Origin: Pontimonas sp.
Lineage (GTDB): Bacteria > Actinomycetota > Actinomycetes > Actinomycetales > Microbacteriaceae
Length of the DNA stretch: 19,264 nt
Assembly: GCA_023263045.1 (NCBI GenBank)
Contig: JALQXU010000006.1
Location: 1-19,264, forward strand
Reading direction: 5' to 3'
Shown here piece after piece: positions 1 to 7,763 of the stretch. The translations under genes were made by a program, and so were the position numbers. The notes under the pieces are model-generated. The model did no database searches. It saw nothing but the letters and a program-made list of their open reading frames with translations, and was not told where the DNA came from. How positions within the stretch are numbered: position 1 is the stretch's first letter; each line of letters begins with the position of its first letter.

Positions 1-87
1 GCTCTTCGTGGCTGCACGATATGGGGCGATTCGGGCGTTCGATAACCCCGGCAGCACAAGTGCTGCTGCTTGCGGGGAGGGGGTCAT
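1..87 (-). CDS. Possible N-terminus of a gene leaving the left edge
   Basis: A reading frame starts with ATG (complement of 85-87) and stays open to the window edge for 29 codons, beginning MTPSPQAAALVLPGL. Upstream on the minus strand lies TAGGAT (92-97), which could be a ribosome site or a -10 box. I do not recognise the protein and the fragment is too short for a composition test. The other strand also has an open frame to base 100 here, so this call is weak. Confidence 0.2.
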   Translation of the reverse strand, partial: MTPSPQAAALVLPGLSNARIAPYRAATKS

Positions 88-98
88 TCACCTATCCT
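70..98 (+). promoter_or_regulatory. Possible sigma-70-type promoter of the small RNA unit
   Basis: TTGCGG (70-75) and TATCCT (93-98) are separated by 17 bases, matching the -35/-10 consensus at three and four of six positions. Transcription would start near 105 and end at the terminator at 190. The match is modest and unsupported by any other signal. Confidence 0.25.
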
Positions 99-104
99 AG
101 AGAG

Positions 105-190
105 TGGAAGCAGGGGCGTGAAAGCGGCACCCTGCACAGTGATTGAGCCAACCCCCGTGAGTAGAAATACTCATGGGGGCGCTTTCTTTT
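105..190 (+). ncRNA. Candidate small RNA ending in an intrinsic terminator
   Basis: Between a possible promoter and a strong terminator lies about 85 bases with two hairpins. The first pairs GCAGGG (110-115) with CCCTGC (130-135). The second is the terminator stem. No plus-strand gene follows, because the next gene lies on the minus strand, so this is not an ordinary leader. It matches no RNA family I can name. Alternatively it is just the 3' trailer of a plus-strand gene ending at or left of base 100. Confidence 0.3.
152..190 (+). terminator. Rho-independent terminator with GAAA tetraloop
   Basis: A 12-base stem (152-163 with 168-179, one G-T wobble) is capped by GAAA and followed by a T-rich run ending CTTTCTTTT at 190. 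The T-run lies on the plus side, so it terminates plus-strand transcription. It also sits 43 bases beyond the minus-strand gene ending at 222, but lacks a T-run in that direction. Confidence 0.75.
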
Positions 191-221
191 CCGGCTCGAC
201 TCACCGGAGCGGTTGTCGGGG

Positions 222-638
222 TCACCGTCGAACCCCTTCCTCCAGACGCGGCTCTACCGCTTCGCGCAAAGCATCGGCTTGAGCCTCCTCGGCAGCAACC
301 CAGGCGGCGACCTCCCGGCACATCCTGCGACGCAGCACCGCCTTGTACACACCGATGTAGGCGCGAAGGAAGAGGTTCTCGACTCCGAGGTACGCGAAGT
401 GGGCGGCGCTGAACCCGAAGCCGAGAACGAAGATACCGGCCCAACGACCAACCTCACCGGCCTGCTCCAGCTCGTAGAGCCACATCGCAAACAGCCAGCA
501 GGGCACCGCGAGCAGCGACGCGGGGAGCGCGTACTTGAAGCCGCGCTCGCTGCGCAGCCATCGGCGCAGCATCTTGCCCGGCAGATAAAGGTAGACGAGG
601 AACAGAACTACCGTAATGAGCAAAGCGAGAATCATCAT
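222..638 (-). CDS. Small three-helix membrane protein of unknown function
   Basis: This 138-residue protein has three hydrophobic helices, at about residues 3-20, 37-57 and 65-90. They are followed by an amphipathic, Arg/Glu-rich C-terminal tail of about 45 residues that is probably cytoplasmic. There is no signal peptidase site. The start is secured by a perfect AGGAGG (645-650) six bases upstream of the first of two tandem ATG codons. It stands alone between the left-edge terminator and the damaged decarboxylase, with no operon partner in the window. I recognise no family, and the function is unknown. Confidence 0.75.
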   Translation of the reverse strand: MMILALLITVVLFLVYLYLPGKMLRRWLRSERGFKYALPASLLAVPCWLFAMWLYELEQAGEVGRWAGIFVLGFGFSAAHFAYLGVENLFLRAYIGVYKAVLRRRMCREVAAWVAAEEAQADALREAVEPRLEEGVRR

Positions 639-713
639 CGTGAGCCTCCTGGGGATACAGGGTTGTGCTTCCGATGACCAATCGGGTTCGGCGGGCCGGT
701 CCTACTGTTTCAT

Positions 714-731
714 CCATCACCGGGGTGATGG
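714..731. repeat. Short perfect palindrome in the 639-833 gap
   Basis: CCATCACC and GGTGATGG flank a GG centre, forming an 18-base dyad in the gap between the membrane protein and the rearranged decarboxylase. It could be an operator for the minus-strand gene starting at 638, but nothing else supports a role. Confidence 0.35.
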
Positions 732-833
732 TCCGGGCGACACAGCCTGTCCGATGGATCTCCTGCGCCTTTGAGTTCCGCCTACTTCTTCCACCTTACG
801 CCTCACCGGCGAGGCTGTGAAGAGCCGGCTTCA

Positions 834-965
834 GAGCGTTCCCCGATGTTTGCCAACCTGGGCGCTCTCCACCGTGGAGGCGACGATGAGCATCGGCTGC
901 GAGTCGTGCCATGCTTGAGCGATCGGGGTGAGAGCGTTCAGGTTGGCAAACATCGGGGAACGCTC
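834..965. repeat. 27-base perfect inverted repeat around an inverted gene segment
   Basis: Bases 834-860 are the exact reverse complement of 939-965. The 78-base spacer read on the minus strand continues the decarboxylase reading frame (it gives ALTPIAQAWHDSQPMLIVAS in that family's expected place). The block 834-938 is therefore an inverted copy of the codons that should lie just before 966, and the 27-base arm is duplicated. GAGCGTT occurs at both ends of the block (834-840 and 932-938) as microhomology. This is a gene rearrangement scar rather than a transposon end. Confidence 0.85.
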
Positions 966-2243
966 CACGACACTCCTGACGTGGCGGATACCCTGCGCCC
1001 CTACACCCTGTTTAGCAGGAACGTCTCGACGATCGAGGAGTTCCATGACTCGCTCGAAGAGGCCTACACACGATGGGCGACCGACCGACCCCGCCCCGTC
1101 TACCTCGGTGTGCCGCTCGACGTGCTCGCCTCGGAGGTGGGTGACCTCCCGCAGCTTCGCGCGAGTGCGCCGCCCAAACCACGAGAACCAGCGCCATCGG
1201 AACTGGAAGCCGTCACGCAGCAGCTGGTTGCAGCGGAGTCTCCTGCGATCATCGCCGGCGGTGGGTGCCGCAACTATGGCGGCCTGCTGAAGCATCTCGC
1301 TGAGTTGCTCGACGCGCCGGTGCTGCCGACGGCCAACTCCAAGGGTCTGCTCGAGGAGGATCATCCGCTCAACCTCGACCTCTCGATCCCCTTCGCAGGC
1401 ACGCGGACACTGCTGCAAGAAGCAGACGCCGTGCTGGCGATCGGAACCGAGCTTTCCGATGTCGAATACATCTTCACGGGGGCGGATCCTGTCACGTTGC
1501 GCAACCTGATCCGAGTGGACCTCGATCCCAATGTCTCGCATGCCGATCAGATCCAACCCGTCATCAGATCCGACGCCGGTATGTTCATCGAGGCACTCCT
1601 GCCGCTCATCGGGGATGCCGCCGATGGGGTCCGCAGGCGATCCGGAGCCACCCGCGTCACGGAGGCCAAGCGCGACTGGGCCGGGGTGAGGCAGGCCGAC
1701 CCGTATCGAGAATGGTTCGAAGCTCTGCACCGCGGATTGCCGGAGAACGCGATCGTCGCGGCCGATTCGGCACAGCTCGCCTACCAGGCGCACCAGTTCA
1801 TGCCGCTGCCCGCCGGGACGACCTGGATGTCGCCCTATGGATTCGGCACCCTGGGGCCGGCTCTTCCAATGGCGGTCGGAGCCGCGGTGTCCGCTCCCGA
1901 GAGGCCGGTGATCGCGCTCGCTGGAGACGGCAGCTCGCTCTTCACTATCGCAGAGCTGGCGACGGCAGCTGACCTCGGTCGACAACTGACCCTCGTCATC
2001 TGGGTGAACGATGGATACAAGGAGATCGAGGCCTCGTTCAAACGGGCGGCAATCCCACCGGTCGGCGTAGGAACGAGCGCAGCCAATTTCTCGGCCATCG
2101 CGCGGGGCCTTGGGGCGCACGTCTTGATAGCGCTTGATCCTTCGGAGTTCGAACGTGCGATCCGTGAAGCCATGGACATTTCTCGAGTAACCGTGATTGT
2201 CGTGGAAGCTCCGGGGTCTCTCCGGGTTGGAGCAGAGTCCTAG
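834..2243 (+). pseudogene. 5'-truncated, rearranged ThDP-dependent 2-oxoacid decarboxylase / acetolactate synthase-like gene
   Basis: From 939 the frame encodes about 434 residues of a thiamine-diphosphate enzyme. It has the end of the PYR domain (VGKHRGTLHDTPD, PVYLGVPLDVL), the central domain, and the cofactor-binding C-terminal domain with GDGS (from 1923) and, about 30 residues later, VNDGY. The family is about 550 residues long. The missing part is the first half of the PYR domain, which holds the catalytic Glu, so the product should be inactive. The next 35 upstream codons are present but inverted (834-938, readable only on the minus strand). The order of motifs and DGY after the Asn resemble AruI (5-guanidino-2-oxopentanoate decarboxylase) more than biosynthetic IlvB. 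That assignment is from memory and moderate. The frame stays open upstream to 771, but that part is rearranged sequence. Confidence 0.8.
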
Positions 2244-2416
2244 ACCGGGTTGACAGTTCACAGGCAATGGCGAGTGGTCGTATGTGCGACCAGATAGCCC
2301 CTTCCGTTAGCCACATGGGACCAGGAGAATCATCACCTACTGGGAGTTGAGGAGCCTCCTGGATCTGAGCAGCCTCTGAATCCAAGCGAAGCAGGGTGAC
2401 CGTGGCGATCATAGAC
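2244..2416. other. Gap between decarboxylase remnant and IS element
   Basis: No gene is seen. A weak hairpin, TGGTCG (2275-2280) with CGACCA (2287-2292), lies 31 bases after the stop codon but has no T-run, so it is a poor terminator candidate. Confidence 0.4.
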
Positions 2417-2429
2417 CCTGAGTTGACCG
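2417..2429 (+). repeat. Left terminal inverted repeat of the IS element
   Basis: The 13-base sequence CCTGAGTTGACCG is identical to the reverse complement of 4054-4066. After one mismatch, three more T bases match. It defines the left end of the element. Confidence 0.8.
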
Positions 2430-2530
2430 CTTTTTGGTGGTTTCGTCTATTTTGGCTCTGGGAATGGCTTGTTTATGCGGGAGTAGTGGGGCGAGTGGGG
2501 CACTAAGGGGCGTGTTTGTACCCTGGTTGT

Positions 2531-4051
2531 ATGGGTGAATACGTGCGCCGTGTGAAAACCGGGTCGGGTGCGACCGCGGTGCAGATCGCGTCGAAGACGC
2601 GCGGGGTGCGCAGCATCGTTGAACATATCGGTTCCGCGCACACTGATCTGGAACTCGAGTTGATGGTCCAGACCGCGAAGACTCGCATCAGGGAACGCGT
2701 TCAGGCTGCCGGGCAGGCAGAGCTCCAGATCGATACCCCAGCCGATCCTGTCGTGCCGCGCATCACGATGCACCACTCCTACTCGCGTCTGCTCTACGAC
2801 ACTCTCGCAGACCTGTACGATCAGCTCGGCTTCACCGATGCAGTGAATGACCGGGTGTTTCGTGACCTCGTGATCGCGCGCATCATCGAGCCCGCTTCCA
2901 AGCTCGACACGATCCGTATTCTCGATAACCTTGGCCTCAAAGCCCCCTCGAATAGTGGCATTCACCGGTCATTGAACCAAGCAGCAGACAATGACTATCG
3001 AGACAAGTTCTCTGCCGCCTGTGTCGCGTTCAGAGGGACTGAACACCTCACACTCGTGTTGTACGACGTCACCACATTGTTCTTCCAAGTCGAGCAAGAG
3101 GATGAGTATCGTAAGCCTGGCCTGTCCAAAGAGCGCAGGCTCGAACCCCAGATCGTGGTGGGGCTCCTCGTCGACGAACGCGGGTTCCCACTGCAGCTGC
3201 ATTCATTCGAAGGAAACAAAGCCGAAACGCTCACCCTCGTGCCCGTACTCGACGCGTTCCGAGCGCAGCATCCCGAAGCGACCGTGAGTGTCGCGTGTGA
3301 CGCAGGCATGCTGTCAGCCGCGAACCTCCTCGCGTTAGAAGACGCCGGCTACTCATTCATTGTCGGCTCGAGAATCGCGAAAACCCCACCAGATGTCGCC
3401 GAGTACCAGCACGACGGTTCTGCACTCTCTGACGGGCAGGTATTTGAGTCTCGCCAGTGGTTTGGTCGTGGCGAGACGAGGCGTGAACGGCGGGTGGTGT
3501 ACCAGTACCGTGAGAAACGTGCCCGCCTGGATCTGCGCAACATCGAGAAACAAGTTGAGAAAGCGCAGAAGGTAGTTGCTGGGGCCACACCCGTGAAAAA
3601 GGGTCGGTTCTTGAAGATCAGTGGCGCAGTTAAGAGCATTGATGAGGCTCTGGTGGAGTCAGCCAGGCAGCGGGCCGGGATAAAGGGGTATGTCACGAAT
3701 CTGCCGATCCTGACTGCGCCCGCGCTGACAGTGATTGATGCATACCATCAGCTATTCAACGTCGAGGCGTCGTTTCGGATGGCGAAGACAGACCTCAAAG
3801 CCAGGCCGATCTATCACCGGCAACGGGAGAAGATCGAGGCACACCTCACGGTCGTGTTCTGCGCGATCGCGGTCTCACGACATGTGCAAGAAATGACTGG
3901 TGTGTCGGTGAAGAAGTTTGTGCAGCAGCTTGCCCGGGTACAAGACGGGGTGGTCTCGATCGAGGGTGTGGAGCACGTCGTTCCGGCCGCGATACCGGGA
4001 GAGGTGCGTGAACTATTGACTCAGCTCGACGGCTCGGGTGCGGGGCACTAA
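2531..4051 (+). CDS. IS1634-family DDE transposase
   Basis: The 506-residue protein catalyses cut-and-paste movement of the element. It has the IS4-superfamily DDE core: first Asp in LYDVTTLFF (D179), second Asp in VACDAGMLSA (D257), and Glu in NVEASFRMAKTDLKARP (E412), with the family's E-x6-K spacing to K419. A coiled, charged stretch before the last motif and the length match IS1634 members. I chose ATG at 2531. An in-frame TTG at 2516 would add five residues, and neither has a clear ribosome site, as is common for transposases. The frame is intact, so the element may be active. It ends three bases before the right terminal repeat. Confidence 0.93.
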   Translation: MGEYVRRVKTGSGATAVQIASKTRGVRSIVEHIGSAHTDLELELMVQTAKTRIRERVQAAGQAELQIDTPADPVVPRITMHHSYSRLLYDTLADLYDQLGFTDAVNDRVFRDLVIARIIEPASKLDTIRILDNLGLKAPSNSGIHRSLNQAADNDYRDKFSAACVAFRGTEHLTLVLYDVTTLFFQVEQEDEYRKPGLSKERRLEPQIVVGLLVDERGFPLQLHSFEGNKAETLTLVPVLDAFRAQHPEATVSVACDAGMLSAANLLALEDAGYSFIVGSRIAKTPPDVAEYQHDGSALSDGQVFESRQWFGRGETRRERRVVYQYREKRARLDLRNIEKQVEKAQKVVAGATPVKKGRFLKISGAVKSIDEALVESARQRAGIKGYVTNLPILTAPALTVIDAYHQLFNVEASFRMAKTDLKARPIYHRQREKIEAHLTVVFCAIAVSRHVQEMTGVSVKKFVQQLARVQDGVVSIEGVEHVVPAAIPGEVRELLTQLDGSGAGH

Positions 4052-4053
4052 AC

Positions 4054-4066
4054 CGGTCAACTCAGG
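4054..4066 (-). repeat. Right terminal inverted repeat of the IS element
   Basis: This is the reverse complement of the left end (2417-2429), 13 of 13 bases, starting two bases after the transposase stop codon. Confidence 0.8.
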
Positions 4067-4142
4067 CGAACCCCCCTGGGCCGCCAAGCATCGCAGCATC
4101 GGCACGGCGCTCGCGATCTGGGATCAGCCGACTCTCATTTGA
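4067..4142 (+). pseudogene. Possible 3' stub of a gene cut by the IS element
   Basis: Reading from the IS edge, a frame ends with AAKHRSIGTALAIWDQPTLI and a TGA stop at 4140-4142. The composition looks like coding sequence, and it is followed 20 bases later by a terminator, as expected for the end of a real gene. The stub is too short to identify. It does not continue the decarboxylase on the left side of the IS element, which has its own stop at 2243. Confidence 0.35.
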
Positions 4143-4161
4143 ACGAAGGAAGTCGATAGCA

Positions 4162-4196
4162 AAACGGTCTCCGGGAGGAATTCCCCGAGACCGTTT
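4162..4196. terminator. Bidirectional terminator downstream of the aldehyde dehydrogenase
   Basis: A 10-base stem (AAACGGTCTC at 4162-4171 with GAGACCGTTT at 4187-4196) is bordered by A's on one side and T's on the other. It could stop both the minus-strand dehydrogenase ending at 4216 and the plus-strand gene stub ending at 4142. Confidence 0.75.
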
Positions 4197-4215
4197 CATG
4201 TTCTGCTTTCGCCCC

Positions 4216-5598
4216 TCAGTTCGCAGCTTCGGGCACGCGAACGAGCTTCTTGTTCGCGAACTCGTTGATGCCGTAGTGCGCCAGCTCGCGCCCCACACCG
4301 GAGGCCTTCACGCCACCGAACGGCAGATCAGGTGCTGTTTTGCTGGTGCTGTTGATCCACACCATGCCGGTCTCGACCAGCCCGGCTACACGCTGCGCAC
4401 GCTCGAGATCACGTGAGAACACCGATCCTGCGAGGCCGAAAGGCGAGTCGTTGGCGATCGCGATCGCCTCCTCTTCCGAACTCGCACGGTGCACCACCGC
4501 AGCCGGGCCGAACAGCTCCTCGGCGTAGGCTCGCATCTCTTTCGTGACCCCTGAGAGCACCGTGGCCGGGTAATACGCCCCCGGGGAGTCGGGGATCTCG
4601 CCGCCGAGGTGTACCGTGGCGCCTCGCCCGACCGCGTCATCGATGAGCTCCACCAGATCCTGCCTCGCCGCCGTGGATGAAAGAGGTCCGAGCTTCGTCT
4701 CATCGGAAGTCGGATCACCCGCCACCCACGCGCGACTCTGCTCAAGAAACTTCGACAGGAACTCGTCATAGACGGACTCGAGCACAATGAAGCGTTTCGA
4801 CGCAGTGCAGGCCTGCCCGCAATTGGCGAACCGGCCGACTGCGGCAGCGGCCGCAGCAGCATCGAGATCGGCGTCATCGAGCACGATAAATGCGTCGGAA
4901 CCGCCGAGCTCGAGTACGTACTTCTTCATTTGACGGCCTGCGACCTCGCCGACCGCAGACCCCGCCCGCTCGGAGCCGGTGAGCGAGATCCCCTGCACAC
5001 GGGGATCGGCGATCATCTGCGCGATCTGCTCGTTGTTCGCGAACACATTGGCGTACACCCCCTCGGGCAGACCCGCCTCGCGGAAAACGCGCTCAATGGC
5101 AAGCGCCGACTGCGGGCAGTTGCGCGCATGCTTGAGTAGGATCGTGTTGCCCAGAATCAGGTTTGGAGCTGCGAACCTGGCGACCTGGTAGTACGGGTAG
5201 TTCCACGGCATGATTCCGATGAGCACACCGATGGGTTCGGTCTTGACAACGGCGGTGCCGGGCCCGGTGATGTGCAGCACCTCATCCGCCAAGAACTCTT
5301 CAGCATGATCGGCGTAGTAATCGTAGATGTTCGCCACGAGTTCGACCTCGGCTCGCGCCTGCGCGATCGGCTTCCCCATTTCGAGAGTGATCAGTCCGGC
5401 GAGTTCCTCGCGCTGTGCGCGGTGCAACTCGGCGATCCGCTTGACCACATCAATGCGCTCACGAAGCTCGGTACGTCGCCAACTTCGGTAGGCGTCTCCG
5501 GCCCGGTCGACGGCGGTCCGGGCCTCGCCATCAGTGACCTCGGCGAACTCTGCGACCTTCTCGCCGGTTGCCGGATTGACAGTCGTGTAGACACCCAT
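4216..5598 (-). CDS. NAD(P)-dependent semialdehyde dehydrogenase, Sad/YneI-like
   Basis: The 460-residue aldehyde dehydrogenase should oxidise an omega-semialdehyde (succinate, glutarate or similar) to the dicarboxylate in the cytoplasm. Seen: PWNYPYYQ with the oxyanion Asn (N133), cofactor lysine in LLKHARN (K156), general-base Glu in VLELGGSDAF (E230), catalytic Cys in NCGQACTASKRF (C264), and the C-terminal PFGGVKASGVGREL. LLKHA and ELGGSDAF are features I associate with the E. coli Sad/YneI succinate-semialdehyde dehydrogenase type rather than GabD. I start at ATG 5598 (MGVYTTVNPATGE), with AAGGAG 12 bases upstream. Longer in-frame starts (MKERCC at 5619, or 5688) add a non-homologous tail. 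It is divergent from the enoyl-CoA hydratase operon and has a copy of the shared motif 105 bases upstream. Exact substrate is inferred only. Confidence 0.93.
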   Translation of the reverse strand: MGVYTTVNPATGEKVAEFAEVTDGEARTAVDRAGDAYRSWRRTELRERIDVVKRIAELHRAQREELAGLITLEMGKPIAQARAEVELVANIYDYYADHAEEFLADEVLHITGPGTAVVKTEPIGVLIGIMPWNYPYYQVARFAAPNLILGNTILLKHARNCPQSALAIERVFREAGLPEGVYANVFANNEQIAQMIADPRVQGISLTGSERAGSAVGEVAGRQMKKYVLELGGSDAFIVLDDADLDAAAAAAAVGRFANCGQACTASKRFIVLESVYDEFLSKFLEQSRAWVAGDPTSDETKLGPLSSTAARQDLVELIDDAVGRGATVHLGGEIPDSPGAYYPATVLSGVTKEMRAYAEELFGPAAVVHRASSEEEAIAIANDSPFGLAGSVFSRDLERAQRVAGLVETGMVWINSTSKTAPDLPFGGVKASGVGRELAHYGINEFANKKLVRVPEAAN

Positions 5599-5702
5599 AG
5601 TGCAACAACGCTCCTTCATGCCTCGGTGTGTGATCGCGAAAGTTCGCGGGCAACGATGCCCAAGGACTCGCCCGATCCACCTTCTCACGAAGATTCATGC
5701 AA

Positions 5703-5713
5703 CCACAAATACC
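5703..5713 (-). promoter_or_regulatory. Copy D of the shared GGTATTTG motif, upstream of the aldehyde dehydrogenase
   Basis: GGTATTTGTGG is read on the minus strand, 105 bases before the ATG at 5598 and in the same orientation as that gene. The other copies lie at 5829, 12595 and 13825. A clear -10 box is not seen at the usual distance. Confidence 0.45.
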
Positions 5714-5828
5714 AAATCATCCCCATCTCATGTGGATTGAGGATCAATTTGAGCGACCCCGCGTTCCATCCTTCGACATCCTTCACGCGATACTTTATGC
5801 CGAGATTGTTATCGAATAAGGATTATTG

Positions 5829-5849
5829 GGTATTTGTCAATTATCAAAT
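5829..5849 (+). promoter_or_regulatory. Copy A of the shared motif plus a dyad, upstream of the enoyl-CoA hydratase operon
   Basis: GGTATTTGTC (5829-5838) lies 92 bases before the GTG at 5930, on the coding strand. It overlaps an imperfect palindrome, ATTTG-TCAATTAT-CAAAT (5832-5849). The whole stretch 5700-5910 is much more AT-rich than the genes on either side, as expected of a divergent promoter region. A TATATG at 5903-5908 could be a -10 box but lacks a good -35. Confidence 0.5.
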
Positions 5850-5929
5850 TCCAGACCAAGCTTGAGTGTGTCAACTGCTTTCAGGGTCGATCAAAGTCGC
5901 CCTATATGAGTTGAGAGAGGCAGGTCCGG

Positions 5930-6688
5930 GTGGAAACGCTCAAAGTCGAGCAGTTCGATGACCGTGTCATCGTGCGATTGGATCGACCGAAGAGCTTGAA
6001 CTCGATCGATCAGATCATGGTCGATGAGCTGCACGATGTCTGCGAGCTGCTCGAACGGGAACCCAAGGTGCTGATACTGACGGGCGCACAGACCGAGCGC
6101 GGAGGCATCTTCGCATCGGGAGCCGACATCTCCCAGCTGAGGGAGCGCCGACGGCACGATGCCCTGCGCGGAATCAATTCGGACATCTTCGCGCGCATCG
6201 CGGCGCTGCCCATGCCCGTCATCGCCGCGATCGATGGCTTCGCCTTCGGCGGCGGTGCCGAGCTCGCCTACGCCGCTGATTTTCGTATCGCGACAACGCG
6301 GGTGAAGATCGGCAACCCCGAGCCGAATCTCGGCATCATCGCGGCGGCCGGCGCTTGCTGGCGTCTCGTCGAACTCGTCGGTGAACCCGCCGCGAAGGAG
6401 ATCTTGCTTGCCGGCCGGGTCTTGACCGCGGACGAGGCCCTCGGCATCCGCCTCGTCACCGAGGTGTGCGAACCGGAGGAGCTCCTTGAACGAGCGCACG
6501 CACTCGCCGAGCGCATCGGTGGCTTCGATCCGCTGGCTATCCGGGTGACCAAGCAGGTGATCCACGCGCCTCGGGCTGCTCATCCGGTTATCGACAACTT
6601 GGCGCAGGCGCTGCTCTTCGAATCCCCGGAGAAAGAGGCGCGAATGGACGATTTCCTGCAGAAGCGCAGTGAACGGAAGGGGCGTTGA
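5930..6688 (+). CDS. Enoyl-CoA hydratase/isomerase family protein
   Basis: This 252-residue crotonase-fold enzyme should hydrate a 2-enoyl-CoA to the 3-hydroxyacyl-CoA. The oxyanion-hole segments are FASGADISQL (61-70) and FAFGGGAELAYAADF (104-118). Both catalytic Glu positions of true hydratases are kept: E111 in GGGAEL and E131 in GNPEPNLG. This favours hydratase over isomerase or decarboxylase activity. The GTG start has AGAGAGG nine bases upstream. Length is normal. The stop is four bases from the next ATG, so it is co-transcribed with the 3-hydroxyacyl-CoA dehydrogenase, the next enzyme of beta-oxidation. Confidence 0.93.
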   Translation: METLKVEQFDDRVIVRLDRPKSLNSIDQIMVDELHDVCELLEREPKVLILTGAQTERGGIFASGADISQLRERRRHDALRGINSDIFARIAALPMPVIAAIDGFAFGGGAELAYAADFRIATTRVKIGNPEPNLGIIAAAGACWRLVELVGEPAAKEILLAGRVLTADEALGIRLVTEVCEPEELLERAHALAERIGGFDPLAIRVTKQVIHAPRAAHPVIDNLAQALLFESPEKEARMDDFLQKRSERKGR

Positions 6689-6691
6689 GCC

Positions 6692-7579
6692 ATGACATTG
6701 CCGAAGAATGTCGCCGTCGTCGGAGGCGGACGGATGGGCGCCGGGATCGCACTCACCTTCGCGGTGAACGGCTCGTTTGCCACGGTGCTCGAACGTGACA
6801 ACCGTGCAGCGGCCGATGCCCGAGCTCGACTTGAGGACATCGCTGGGAAGGCTGTGGCGAAGGATCCTACCGCGCCCGCACTCGACGTATTGCTGAGCCG
6901 TCTTACTGTATCGGTAGATTACGGTCTCTTGGCCGAGGCCGAACTCACGATCGAAGCTGTCCCGGAGAACTTCGAGTTGAAGGTTGATACGCTCCGCGCT
7001 GTCGAGGAGAGAGTCGCTACGAACGCCTTTATCGCAACGAATACCTCATCGCTGTCAGTGACGAAGCTTGCCGATGAGCTCGAGCGCCCGGCTCAATTCA
7101 TCGGCCTGCACTTCTTCAACCCGGTTCCGGCGTCCACCTTGATCGAGGTCGTCGTCGGCAAGGAGACTAACGATGCGCTTGTCGATGCCGCACGCTCCTG
7201 GGCCGAGGGGTTGCGAAAGACGCCGGTTGTTGTACGAGATGCCCCCGGATTTGCGAGTTCACGACTGGGAGTTGCTCTCGCTCTCGAAGCGATGCGCATG
7301 CTCGAGGAGGACGTTGCATCGGCTGAAGACATCGATGCCGCCATGGTGCTCGGCTACCGACATGCGACCGGTCCGCTGCAGACCACTGACCTTGTGGGTC
7401 TCGACGTGCGGCTTGGGATCGCCGAATACCTCGCGTCAACGCTTGGGGATCGATTTGAGCCACCGCAGATTCTGCGTGACAAGGTCGCAGCGGGCGAACT
7501 CGGACGTAAGAGCGGCAAGGGCTTCTTCGACCACCGCAGAGTTCAGCAAGAACCGGTGTCTGATCACACGCACTCATGA
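6692..7579 (+). CDS. 3-hydroxyacyl-CoA (3-hydroxybutyryl-CoA-type) dehydrogenase
   Basis: This 295-residue single-function enzyme oxidises 3-hydroxyacyl-CoA to 3-oxoacyl-CoA with NAD. The N-terminal Rossmann motif is VVGGGRMGAGIA (9-20). The substrate-site Ser is in ATNTSSLSV (115-123). The catalytic dyad is His140 in GLHFFNPVP and Glu152, with the expected spacing of 12. The all-helical C-terminal domain ends with RKSGKGFFDH. Its length fits the PaaH/HbdA class rather than the fused FadB class. It follows the hydratase by three bases, with AAGGGG upstream. Chain-length preference cannot be read from the sequence. Confidence 0.93.
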   Translation: MTLPKNVAVVGGGRMGAGIALTFAVNGSFATVLERDNRAAADARARLEDIAGKAVAKDPTAPALDVLLSRLTVSVDYGLLAEAELTIEAVPENFELKVDTLRAVEERVATNAFIATNTSSLSVTKLADELERPAQFIGLHFFNPVPASTLIEVVVGKETNDALVDAARSWAEGLRKTPVVVRDAPGFASSRLGVALALEAMRMLEEDVASAEDIDAAMVLGYRHATGPLQTTDLVGLDVRLGIAEYLASTLGDRFEPPQILRDKVAAGELGRKSGKGFFDHRRVQQEPVSDHTHS

Positions 7580-7610
7580 ACGCTTCCAGGAAACGCATTG
7601 AAGGATACAA

Positions 7611-7694
7611 GTGATCGTCCTCGGCATCTCCGTGGCCGCTCTCCCACCCGAGGTCAGACGCGACAGCGGTGCGGGGCTCCTCGAAGGCCACTGA
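7611..7694 (+). CDS. Possible tiny ORF or gene remnant between operon genes
   Basis: GTG at 7611 follows GAAGGA by five bases and opens a 27-codon frame (VIVLGISVAALPPEV...) ending at TGA 7692-7694. The good ribosome site and mid-operon position suggest translation. The product has no recognisable domain and may be the leftover of a deleted gene. The 185 bases between 7579 and 7764 contain nothing else that I can name. Confidence 0.25.
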   Translation: MIVLGISVAALPPEVRRDSGAGLLEGH

Positions 7695-7763
7695 TTGACG
7701 CGGCGCGATAGGTGACACGCGCCAAACGGCGAAATAACAACTCACCCAGGCAAGGAGAAATAG

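Larger units (their letters stand above)
2417..4066 (+). mobile_element. IS1634-family insertion sequence (about 1.65 kb)
   Basis: The element is bounded by matching ends CCTGAGTTGACCG (2417-2429) and its reverse complement (4054-4066), with similarity continuing a few bases inside. It contains one full-length transposase. The bases outside (ATAGAC on the left, CGAACC on the right) show no target duplication, so either the original flank was lost by an adjacent deletion or I have misplaced the ends by a base or two. The right flank cuts into a gene stub. Confidence 0.85.

Noticed and set aside
834..965. Interpretation of the inverted repeat as a MITE or IS ends
   Set aside because: Both arms and the spacer translate to decarboxylase sequence in the right order on the minus strand, so the DNA is native gene sequence and not a transposon.
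831..2267. 478-codon minus-strand open frame across the decarboxylase
   Set aside because: It is antisense to clear ThDP-enzyme motifs. Only its last 35 codons (834-938) are meaningful, because they are the inverted gene segment.
3439..3446. GGTATTTG copy inside the transposase
   Set aside because: It lies mid-gene in coding sequence of a mobile element, far from any start in that orientation, so it was counted as chance.
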